A stretch of DNA of 64,000 bases from Serpula lacrymans var. lacrymans S7.9 (taxonomy: Eukaryota; Basidiomycota; Agaricomycetes; Boletales; Serpulaceae). Below are positions 43,798 to 52,517 of this stretch, piece by piece. The notes beneath the pieces were generated by a model, which was not told where the DNA came from, searched no databases, and saw nothing but the letters and a program-made list of their open reading frames with translations. The stretch spans positions 2,798,694-2,862,693 of the forward strand of contig NW_006763290.1 in assembly GCF_000218685.1 (NCBI RefSeq). The letters are read 5' to 3'. The translations under genes and the position numbers were made by a program. Numbering within the stretch: the stretch's first letter is position 1; each line of letters begins with the position of its first letter.

Positions 43798-45636
43798 TCA
43801 GATCTCATCTCCAAACTTGTGATTGGTGGGGAGTTGCTGAAGTATACCTATAAGGCGTTCAAAGGGGAAACACCACCAGGAATGAACAGGACCAAAAAGT
43901 AATAAAAAGTCAAATATATGAAGTGCCGTGTGCCCATTTATATGGTTATTGACATGTGGATATAAGCTAGCCAGTTGTGACACCTACAATGCCATATGTC
44001 TGCAATATGCTTCTGCCTGGGAACATGTTGTTGTCCACATACAAGCCAACAATATAGCACAAATAAGATCCATTGTGTGGTCTAAGACATGACAAAACTG
44101 CAGGGCAGCAGTATGTGATGGATCCGCCTTCAAAGATCCAGCAGCAGCCTTGCCAAAATTATGTGGTACCGAGTTAACCCAAGCTGGGACTGACATATTG
44201 TTAATGACATCTCAAATATGTTGCATGACCTCAGGTTTACACATTTGTGGAGGCTGTGGTTTGTTCAACTTTAGCGGCATTTGTTTACGCTTGAGATACA
44301 AGTTAGTTGTGTTACGCATGAAGTGCTTAACAAAGTCTGAGGGTTCGTCGAGGTTTATAAAGAGACTTATCCGAAGACAAGTTTGAGAACATAGTTCTGA
44401 GTGGAGGTCTTCCAACGGGAGTTGGTCTTCTTCTGAGTAGAAGTCTGATCTTAGGAGTCTAGCTTTGTAAGCGTAAACTGCGTAGAATCGTATTAGAGAA
44501 TACTACTGCTGTTACATGGTATTTATAATGGAAAGGAATCGGTGATAGGAGTTAGGTCCTATCTAGGGCAGGTCCGTCCATTGAGGACTAAGTACTATAA
44601 TAGGTACTGTAAATGCGAGAGGAACGGAAGTATACGTGAAGGAAATGAAACATTGGTCCAATGGTATAACTGATGAGTAAAAGGAAATGAGTAGTCCTTA
44701 AATGTCCAATAGAAATTGTAACAAGTTGACAATATGCAATTTATGTAAAAGGCTTACCCATGTTACAAGGCTCCTTGCCCAGTCAATCTTTCTTGGATTG
44801 TTCCTCTCTGTGCATGGTACTTGACAGAGATCCTTTCCTAAGAGAACTAAGGCATTCAGATTTTTTGTCATTAGACAACTCTGCAAAACGCTGAACTCCA
44901 CTTCCAATTCAGCAGGTGTCTGTCCAATTATGGGCCTTGTGAGAAGGTTGTGTATGTCTTTCACTTGCTTGACTTCTTTGACACTCAGGGATCCAGGAGA
45001 GTCGGTGCTGGGCTGTGCAAAATTGTGCTTAAATGCTGTGATAAATTTTGGTGTGGACTGTTACAATTGACATACCAGCACCTACTTACACTTCATTTTT
45101 TGTACTTTTACCTTTCATTTTCCAAGTCACATGACTGATCATGTGACCATTTACTTTACTTTACATTTCAGATTTCTCATAGTCACATGACCAATCATGT
45201 GACACATCACCTGACGAGTGTCTAGACTCATCATGTGACCAGTCACATGCTAGACATCGGACTTTGAACTTTATTTACAACTGTACAGTACCTCATGTAT
45301 TTTAGTATATATAGTGGTGTAATATATGGGGAGGGACTCAGCGATTCCTCTTCTAGTGTCTACAAACATTAGTATGACAAGTTCCCTCTCTTAATGAGTT
45401 GTACACTTCCTTATCCTCCATTGAGTGTTGTTGTTGTGCTCCAGTGCCCCAAGACTGTGTTTTGTTGGTGTTGTCACATGGACTTTGCAGAGGCACTGGT
45501 GAGACAAAGCACATCACAGACATGGAGTTGGGCTAGGCCTTTGAAGAGACAATGCATTAGATCGGCAACAAGTTGACGGGCAGGGTTCCAATACAATAGT
45601 CTCCAAAAGTCAGACCACCGTATCCCATATTGCTTC
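43798..45636 (-). pseudogene. CACTA Tnp2-type transposase pseudogene 2, C-terminal part
   Basis: Downstream half of a Tnp2-type transposase that continues at 50551-51020 beyond the Gypsy D insertion. Next to the insertion it reads GIRWSDFWRLLYWNPARQLV and ADLMHCLFKGLAQLHVCDVL, then LTSASAKS up to the solo LTR. Beyond the LTR it continues VKDIHNLLTRPIIGQTPAEL, DLCQVPCTERNNPRKIDWAR. Near 44280 is LNKPQPPQMC with EVMQHI, stop, DVINNMSVPAWVNSVPHNFG, then HTALHIFDFLLLFGPVHSWW and CFPFERLIGILQQL (43900-43830). Several stops make it dead. It is a different lineage from pseudogene 1. Confidence 0.8.
45059..45478 (+). mobile_element. Solo LTR, family B, inserted in Tnp2 pseudogene 2
   Basis: It runs TGTTACAATTGACAT to GTTGTCACA (420 bp) with a perfect TGGAC duplication (45054-45058 and 45479-45483). 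The transposase frame reads through on both sides. Confidence 0.92.
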
Positions 45637-45975
45637 TGTTACGCTTGGAATGTGCAAGTCTGGTAACACTGGGTTTCTGATGGATAGATGGTTTCTGATA
45701 AGCTCATCGTAGACGAGTTTGAGACATATTCTGATGATGAGGGTTTCAGCTGATGAATACCAAGTTACACTGTTGAAGCGTACAATTGTATTGGAGATAG
45801 TAACTACAATACAGGCTTATATATATAGTGTCTACTTTAGGGTAGGTGTTTGTGTTGAACAAACAAGGACGGGTGGTACCGTAACAGGCAGTGTGTGTGG
45901 GAAAGTATAGGTAAGTAGCAGAGCGTAGCTACTTGTGAAGAGAAATAAAGTCTATGGTGAATACAGTTCGTAACA
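45637..45975 (-). repeat. 3' LTR of Gypsy D
   Basis: TGTTACGCTTGG to AGTTCGTAACA, 339 bp, with a TATA-like TATATATAGTG on the plus strand near 45820. About 98.5% identical to the 5' LTR by eye. Confidence 0.95.
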
Positions 45976-45984
45976 TTACCCCCT

Positions 45985-46473
45985 TTTTAGGTTTAGACTG
46001 CTCCAAAGTCTCCTAGTTCTCCGTCTACATTGTATCATGAGTCTTTGTCAAGATTGTTGTGCTTGTCATCCAATCCCCAAGAGTCTGCCACAAAAGGTAA
46101 ATTGTGTTGTCGGTTGCACTCATTAGCTCGGTGTATGTGCGCATCTAAACCACACGTAGAGCAGGTATGGTATCAGCAGTAGATGGCACGATGGCCATAT
46201 TCTTGACAGGCATAGCAATGTTGGGGACGAGGGCGACAGCGTCATTCAGAAGAGGATTGCAAATGATGAAGATTAGAGTGATCAGAGCGGGGTGAGGGTC
46301 CTTTGCTCCCACGCGGAGAAGCCGAGGTGGTTCCCTCATTGTTCCTCAATGGTCTTCCAACCTGAGGTGACTCGTTGCTCGACGTGGGTGTTGACCTCTT
46401 GTTCGATTCCAGAGAGCGATTTGTGTGAGCGGGTGTGTGCCCCAAAGGGATGAGGAGTACCCGCTCTGGGTGC
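45985..46473 (-). pseudogene. Zinc-knuckle tail replacing the integrase end in Gypsy D
   Basis: In place of the rest of integrase, the minus strand encodes a Ser/Pro/Arg-rich linker (SPQVGRPLRNNEGTTSASPR) and two Cys/His knuckles: CYACQEYGHRAIYC (CX2CX4HX4C) and, after one TGA, CSTCGLDAHIHRANEC. Such paired knuckles occur in nucleic-acid-binding gag-like proteins. The tail frame differs from the integrase frame, so a fusion protein would need a frameshift. Its source is unknown; capture from another element's gag is the simplest reading. Confidence 0.65.
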
Positions 46474-47076
46474 TGCCCCCTTTGTAAGGCCGTGGTCCAC
46501 CACGACCATGAGGCTGTCATATCCATTGCTTTCTGGCAGATCTGTGATGAAATCAACGGAAAGGTTTTTGAATGGTTTGGTAGTTTTTGGGCCCAAAATT
46601 GGTTGGATGGGTATTTTGATCGGATTGGTAATCACCTTGCTTTGTTGGCATGTGGCACATCCTGTGATGTAGTCTTTGATTATTTGTGTCATACCTGGCC
46701 AGTAGTAATATCTGGTTACTAATTGGGTTGTCTTCAGTTGTCCAGGATGTCCGGCTGTTACTGAATCGTGTTGTTGTCGAATACATGTTTTTCTCTCGGG
46801 TCTGATGGGAATATAACGGCGGTTCTTGTAGAACACATCATCATTTTTGATGGTCCAATCTTTGGGATCTGAGTGCATTGGTAATTTGTTCCCTTCGTGT
46901 AAACTGTTTTGTATGTTGGTGAAAAATGGATCTGTGGTTGCTACTGCGGCGAAGACGGTTTTTGGGAGTAGCGGCGTGTCTTGTTCTTCTTCTTCTGTGT
47001 ACAGGTCTGGTCTTCTGGATAGATTGTCCGGGATTGTCATTTGTGTTCCTGGTATGTGTTTCAGGGTATAATTGTA
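46474..47076 (-). pseudogene. Integrase N-terminal part, Gypsy D (truncated)
   Basis: The frame 47040-46336 includes the RNase H/integrase linker (TIPDNLSRRPDLYTEEEEQD) and the HHCC zinc domain (QQHDSVTAGHPGQLKTTQLV, then GCATCQQSK). The core begins with SVDFITDLPESNGYDSLMVV and the first catalytic Asp. It is cut after DHGLTKGA at about 46474, so the second Asp and the Glu of the DDE triad and any chromodomain are absent. Confidence 0.85.
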
Positions 47077-47988
47077 CTAGGAGAGTAGAAGTTGCCAGCG
47101 TCTTTGTCGTGGTGTCAATTGTCTGGCTTCTTGCCAGTATGTGAGATTTTTGTGGTCGGTTAGTATCTCCGTTGTGTGGGCACTGCCTAGGATATAATGT
47201 TTCCATTCTTCTAATCCTCTGATGACAGCAAGTAGTTCCTTGTCGTATATTTGGTAGTTCTTTTCAGCTGGGGACAACATTTTGGAGAAGAAAGCACATG
47301 GATGCCACACTCCATTGTCATCTGGCTGGTTTAGTACCGCCCCAGTTGCGTGTTTGGATGCGTCTGTCGCGATTTGGGACAGTTTGTTCGGATCGGATAT
47401 CTGAGTGACCGGTGATCTGCTAAAGCGGTATTTTAACAGCGCAAATGCGTCTTCTTCGGTTTTTGTCCAGTTGCAAGTTCTTCCTTTTTCCAGTAAGGCA
47501 TTGAGGGGTTTAGCGAGTTCCGAGTAGTGGCCAATGAATTTGCGGTAGAAGTTGCCAAATCCGAGGAACTTTCGCACTTCATGGATGTTGGTCGGCGTAG
47601 GCCAATTTTGGATTCCAGCTAGTTTTACTGGGTCCATTTGCACCTGGTTGTGACGGATGATCATGCCGAGATATTTGATTTCGGCTACATCAAACGTGCA
47701 TTTTTCTAGTTTCAGGTATAGGTCGTTTTCACTTAGGTGTTGCAATACTCTTTTTGTCCGCAGGCAGTGTTCTTCTGGTTCTTTGCTAAATATGAGCATA
47801 TCGTCCATGTATATGATAAACCATCCTTCGTCTATCATGTCTGCGAAGAGGTCATTCATCATGCATTGGAAGGTGGCCCGGGAGTTGCACATGCCGAAGA
47901 ACATCACTGTGGGTTTGAAGAGTCCTTTTCGGGTTTTTCCACGGAGTCGGTCTATGGGGTCGGGGATCATGGGTAGTGGGTAGGGATC
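47077..47988 (-). pseudogene. RT and RNase H, Gypsy D
   Basis: The open frame from 47970 is 297 codons long. RT shows MFFGMCNSRATFQCMMNDLF and the intact catalytic box IIYMDDMLIF, then FLGFGNFYRKFIGHYSELAK. RNase H shows the catalytic ATDASKHATGAVLNQ, IYDKELLAVIRGLEEWKHYI and LTDHKNLTYW. This part has no internal stop and appears catalytically competent by motif, but the upstream half of RT carries three TGA codons. Confidence 0.88.
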
Positions 47989-49107
47989 TCAGATTGTTTG
48001 TTCATTAAGTTGTCGATAGTCTTGGCATGGTCACAAAGATCCGTCCTTTTTGTCTATGTAAAAGAAGGGGGAAGCCATCGGAGATTTGCTTGGTCTAATA
48101 TATCCTTTTCAAAGGTTGTCGTCAAGGAATTCTTCTAGTGCAGTGTTTTCTTTTGGCAATAAAGGATAGATTTTACAATCTTTTGGTTTAAACTCCGGTT
48201 TTAGGTTTATGGCGTGATCGTAGATCCTTCTTTTGGGAAGTCTTTCCAAAGCCGTTTTGTCAAAGACCTGTGCAAACTCTTTGTAGGTTTCGGGTAGTTC
48301 CGTTATCTTTTTTCCAATGTTATTCTGGATAGCTAATTCCATTGCCATGTTGGTTTTTGCAAAGATCCATGTTTCGTGTACGTAGTTGATCAATAGTTCT
48401 GGTCAATCGATTGTGATGGTGTGAATCATGGATCGGTCGGAGAGTGATTGGATGGTGCGGATGGCGTGGGTATCCATGCTTTTTGATGTCCAGTCTATTG
48501 TGGGGTTTACCTTGTGGAGCCACGGGTATCCTAGGAGAATGTCTTCTCCTCCTAATCTGGTGATGAGGAATTTTCACATGGCATTCTTTCCTCCTGCTTC
48601 AATTCATTGATATGTGTAATGGGTGATTTTTCCTCCGTTGTTTATGGTTCCATCTATGTTTTTGCACGTGATGGGTGTTTCCAGTTTGTTGAGTGGTAGG
48701 CGATGTTTGATTGCGAATTTTGCGCCCATGAAGTCGTCTGTCACTCCCGAGTCTATTAACGCTTTTGTTCCAATGGTTTTTTTGTCGTAACATGGTATCA
48801 ATTTATAAAGAGTTTGAATTGATTGCGGCTATTGTTACAACGGCTATTTTGGACGGTACCAACATTGGTGTGGGTCGTCCTTTCAAAAACCCTCTTTTTC
48901 CAATTTGTCAATGGTGCTAGCTTGATCTGCTTCGTTGAGTTCTTTCCACATTTCGAGGATGTGAGAAATTCCTCTTCCGTCTTCTACCACCGTTTCGGCT
49001 TCATCCTTTTCAACTTCTGCCATTCTGATCCTTCGATCTGGTTGTTTTCCTTTCTTCTTTTCCGGACAGAACTGTGAGATGTGTCCCTGTTCTTTGCATA
49101 TAAAGCA
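47989..49107 (-). pseudogene. Gag knuckle, protease and early RT, Gypsy D
   Basis: After the gag stop the frame has the knuckle CFICKEQGHISQFC. The protease has KALIDSGVTDDFMGAKFAIK with its catalytic DSG intact (about 48740). The linker and RT entry are LERLPKRRIYDHAINLKPEF and KGYIRPSKSPMASPFFYIDK. In-frame TGA codons are at 48604-48606, 48574-48576, 48109-48111, 48031-48033 and 47989-47991. At the last three the family residue is Arg (LRKGYIRPS, SLRPCQDYR, TIRDPYPLP), fitting CGA-to-TGA changes. Confidence 0.85.
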
Positions 49108-50244
49108 TCACCCTTCTCTTTTGAGCGAGTCTTCTTCATCTTTGGATAAACATTTTGTCGAGGATGATTGGCTTCTTCCTCCTTTCTCCCCTTTCTTCTT
49201 TTCTCCTTTCCTTCCCCACTTTCCTTTGCTGATGCTGTTTGAGTTTGTCCAGTTGGCGTCTAGGCCAGCAACTGTGCTCATCCATCCTGCAATATTTTTG
49301 GGTTGTGTAGAGGAGTTGAGTACATTTTGAAGAAGGTATGGGCGTATGGAGCTTTTGTATACCATGATTAGTCCTTCGTCGTTTAAGCTGCTCTTTCCTG
49401 CGTCTACCATGAAACAGGAGTTGAACTTTACTGCCGTTTCTCCTGTTTCCATTTTCATCGTCATAAGGGCCGCACTGGCTGCTCCCTTTACGTCCGCGGT
49501 AATGAATGTTCCGTTGAAGTCGGTTTTGAAGTCCGCCCATTTTGGGTATTTGCCCGATCCGGTGTATTCCTTTAGTTTGGTCTCTTTCCACGCTAGGGCG
49601 GCTCCCTCCTTCATGTAGGAGAGGGCTTTGAAGACCTTCTTTTTGTCGGAGTCGTAAATGGCGTTGTTTATGTCAAAGTATGCTTTGGCTGACAACATCC
49701 AGCCATTGGCTCGGTCGGGCATTCCATCAAAATCGTCTATTTGTCCAAACTTGGTGGGTTTGGATGCTGTGGTGTTGGACATGATGCTAGTTGGTGGAAT
49801 GGGAGATGGGTTGGGTGCAGGGGGAAGTATCTGAGGTGTGGGATGTGGTACTGGTTGGCCTTCTGCGGCGAATTCTTCAAAGTCTTGTTTGTTGTAGATA
49901 TCTTCTTCCGAGACCAGGGGATCGTGTTGGGTTCTGGGTATTAGCTGCGGGTGACTTCTCGCGTAATACTGCAACCAACGTGTTCTAGCTTTGATGAATG
50001 TGTCTGCTTGTTCTCTGGTATGAAGTCTGGTGATGTCAGGTTGGGGAAAGGGGGGTGATGCTGCTATTCTTTCTTGTCTTGACGATACTGGGGGTGTGGC
50101 CGTCTGAGTAGGTTCTGCTCTGTAGTGGGTCTTCTTCCTTGCGACATTTTGTCGTCTTTTTCGTCCCTTCGCTAGAAAGCGTGGGAATGACGGTGTGGAA
50201 TACAATTGTTTTGTTACGCTTGGAATGTGCAAGCCTGGTAACAC
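49108..50244 (-). CDS. Gag polyprotein of Gypsy D
   Basis: A 378-codon frame, the longest intact gag here. The first ATG lies 33 bases inside the 5' LTR (MLPGLHIPSVT), then a basic stretch (AKGRKRRQNVARKK), a Pro-rich linker and an alternative start MSNTTASKPTKFGQ near residue 175. The capsid core follows (FDGMPDRANGWMLSAKAYFD, EGAALAWKETKL, FKTDFNGTFITADV, YKSSIRPYLLQNVL). It ends at TGA (49108-49110) directly before the CCHC knuckle, which then lies in the next frame segment. The stop may be a decay mutation or a gag/pol boundary. Confidence 0.75.
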   Translation of the reverse strand: MLPGLHIPSVTKQLYSTPSFPRFLAKGRKRRQNVARKKTHYRAEPTQTATPPVSSRQERIAASPPFPQPDITRLHTREQADTFIKARTRWLQYYARSHPQLIPRTQHDPLVSEEDIYNKQDFEEFAAEGQPVPHPTPQILPPAPNPSPIPPTSIMSNTTASKPTKFGQIDDFDGMPDRANGWMLSAKAYFDINNAIYDSDKKKVFKALSYMKEGAALAWKETKLKEYTGSGKYPKWADFKTDFNGTFITADVKGAASAALMTMKMETGETAVKFNSCFMVDAGKSSLNDEGLIMVYKSSIRPYLLQNVLNSSTQPKNIAGWMSTVAGLDANWTNSNSISKGKWGRKGEKKKGEKGGRSQSSSTKCLSKDEEDSLKREG

Positions 50245-50550
50245 TGGGTTTCTGATGGATAGATGGTTTCTGATAAGCTCATCGTAGACGAGTTTGAGAC
50301 ATATTCTGATGATGAGGGTTTCAGCTGATGAATACCAAGTTACACTGTTGAAGCGTACAATTGTATTGGAGATAGTAACTACAATACAGGCCTATATATA
50401 TAGTGTCTACTTTAGGGTAGGCATTTGTGTTGAACAAACAAGGACGGGTGGTACCGTAACAGGCAGTGTGTGTGGGAAAGTATAGGTAAGTAGCAGAGCG
50501 TAGCTACTTGTGAAGAGAAATAAAGTCTATGGTGAATATAGTTCGTAACA
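50212..50550 (-). repeat. 5' LTR of Gypsy D
   Basis: 339 bp, TGTTACGCTTGG to AGTTCGTAACA. The LTR contains the presumed gag start codon on the minus strand. Confidence 0.95.
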
Positions 50551-51020
50551 GCTTCACTAGTTTTTCACGCTCCACTGCGGTTGAGGAATCTCTCTAGTCC
50601 TCCACAAAAATCATATCATACTTTTGTCTCGTGGACACTAATCAGAGTAGTCAAAATTGGTCCTCCCGAGCGTCGACTTGTGGAAACAGTGGCAAACTGT
50701 GCAATAATGATGAATGGTAAATCCTCCAAGCTGGGACAGCTTTCAAGCAGCAGGAAGGTCACAAACAGCATTCACAATAGTGCTACAAGTTATTTTACCA
50801 TCTGGTCGTATATTGTCTATAAGGGTATGGATGAAGTGATTGAGCTGGTCCAGTGAGGGTTCATTGGGTCCCGCAATGGTTGCAGCGAGATACATGTACT
50901 CAGGCTTGTAGCGTATATTAGCCGGAAGCTTGAGACATGCACAGGATATTATTCCACACAATGTAGAAGCACCAGTAGAGTCTGTTGTAGCCGCTTTTAT
51001 TGGGGTTGTGAAAGCCTATA
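50551..51020 (-). pseudogene. Tnp2-type transposase pseudogene 2, upstream part
   Basis: Minus-strand frame: AATTDSTGASTLCGIISCAC, LKLPANIRYKPEYMYLAATI, AGPNEPSLDQLNHFIHTLID, then the hallmark VCDLPAA near 50750 and a Cys-rich IHHYCTVCHCFHKSTLGRTN-like stretch. It connects through the GCTTC target site to KQYGIRWSDFWRL at 45631. A TGA separates DLPAA from KLSQLGGF. Confidence 0.75.
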
Positions 51021-51179
51021 TCAGTAGAATCTCTCTGCTGACTGATCTACCTGTGGGTGTGAGTATCCAGTGCAGGTGGTATGTGTAAGTATATATTGTA
51101 CACTCTTATATTTGATTGTAGCACTGATGAATGGTTATGCTAAAAATGACCAAGGTGTAGGGGATGGAGTGGAGATAGC

Positions 51180-51914
51180 TGTTACAATACAAAATTTTTG
51201 GACCTTTGACTTTCATTCTCCGCTTTAACCTTCTTTTTCAGTTTTCACACTATTGTGCCATTCGGCACTTTCCTTTGGTTCAAACTCCACCTTCTAGAGC
51301 TGTGTCTCTCACACAGTGGAGCTGGTCACACAGGCTGTGCCCTATGACATCATCAGCCACTGCCTTATTAACTGTATAGTACAACATGTACAAACAACCT
51401 GTAGTAGTATAAATACCCCAATAGATCCAGGAGACTCCTCAGTGAGTCCTCCTGTTGTTTACCCACAACAAACTCAGTCCTACTTAAGGGAGAATATCCT
51501 CTCCTTGTTACGAACTGTGACTTATATGAACTTTATTTCTTCTTTGAGTAGCTACCTACCACTACTCGTTACTATTTCCCACACTTGTTACTCGTTATAG
51601 TTTTTCACCCGTTGTCGTTTGTTCAACACAAACACCTACCCTAAAGTAGGACAGTATATAGCCACTTGTATTGTAGTTAACATCTCCAACACAATTGCAC
51701 GCTTCAACAGTGCAACTTGGTATTCATATTGAAACCCTTCAGCTACTTCAGAATACATCTCAAACCCGTTGTCCATGGGCTTATCAGAAACCACTTCCAT
51801 ATCCAGAAACCCTTTTGTTACCAAGCTTGTACATCACAAGCGTAACACTCCTCCACTCACCACTCTTTGCTTAGCCTTATTGTGCGCCAGAGTATACAAA
51901 CTTTGGCTGTTACA
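51180..51914 (+). mobile_element. Solo LTR, Gypsy family A, split by an LTR D
   Basis: The outer LTR runs TGTTACAATACAAAA to TTGGCTGTTACA. Without the nested LTR and its duplication it would be about 388 bp. The flanks ATAGC (51175-51179) and TTAGC (51915-51919) match at four of five positions. Confidence 0.85.
51506..51847 (+). mobile_element. Solo LTR, family D, nested inside the A-family solo LTR
   Basis: 342 bp from TGTTACGAACTGTG to CATCACAAGCGTAACA, the reverse orientation of the LTR D at 45637, with a perfect CTCCT duplication (51501-51505 and 51848-51852). It is clearly more diverged than the two LTRs of the full Gypsy D. Confidence 0.9.
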
Positions 51915-52092
51915 TTAGCTGTCATGCAAAAGGCAGTGGAAATGTTGTCCGAGGATGTCTACCTGTTTAAAGGTGACATGTATAGCTATGACTATCAGCA
52001 GCTCAACTTGCAAGACATGACTTTGCCACCCTCTCAGTTATGTGACTTTGAAACCACAGGGATTATACAGTATGTCCTTGGGAGAGAGTGTG
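51915..52092 (+). other. Coding-like segment of unknown origin, part 1
   Basis: The plus strand reads AVMQKAVEMLSEDVYLFKGD, then YQQLNLQDMTLPPSQLCDFE with TTGIIQYVLGREC without a stop. Upstream of the solo LTR the same frame can be read from about 51125 (LMNGYAKNDQGVGDGVEIA), preceded by an intron-like GTATGTGTAAG to TTGATTGTAG stretch. It resumes after Gypsy A copy 3 at 59755. I recognise no family. Confidence 0.3.
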
Positions 52093-52507
52093 TGTAACAA
52101 CCAAGATTTTGTTACTCTGGCACACAACTCAGACAAGCTATAGAGAGGATGATGAGGGAGTGGTTACCCTTTAGGCTTCAACAAGTTAGTTGTGAGGATA
52201 CAACAGGAGGACTCGCTGAGGAGTCTCCTTGATCTATTGGGGTATATATACTACTACAGGTTTGTTTGTACATATGTACTATACAGTTGATGAAGGTAGT
52301 GGCTGATGATGTCCGAGGGCGCAGCCCGTGTGACCAGCTCCACTGCATGAGAGACCTGTATCTAAAATAGAAAGAAAGGCAGTGCAGCACGAGAAAGTGG
52401 AGTTTGAACAAAATGGAAAGTGCCACATGGCACAATGTGAGAAAACTACAGTAAAAGGTTAAAGAGGAGAATGAAAATTAACGGTCCAAAAATGTGTTAT
52501 CGTAACA
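52093..52507 (-). repeat. 3' LTR of Gypsy A copy 3
   Basis: 415 bp, TGTAACAACCAAGATTTTG to GTTATCGTAACA; next to it on the minus strand is the purine tract AGAGGGGGGTAG. Confidence 0.95.
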
Positions 52508-52517
52508 CTACCCCCCT

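Larger units (their letters stand above)
45637..50550 (-). mobile_element. Ty3/Gypsy element, family D, complete with both LTRs
   Basis: It is 4,914 bp with two 339-bp LTRs (45637-45975 and 50212-50550) that differ at about 5 positions, and a perfect GCTTC duplication (45632-45636 and 50551-50555). The order on the minus strand is LTR, gag, protease, RT, RNase H, integrase N-terminus, zinc-knuckle tail, polypurine tract (AAAAAGGGGGTAA), LTR. Nearly identical LTRs show that this is the youngest full-length element here. It is inserted into Tnp2 pseudogene 2. Stops in gag, protease and RT make this copy non-autonomous now. Confidence 0.95.

Noticed and set aside
49108..50244. Envelope-like gene in Gypsy D
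   Set aside because: The frame is gag by position and capsid-like content; no signal peptide or transmembrane segment, and there is no extra gene after integrase other than the zinc-knuckle tail.
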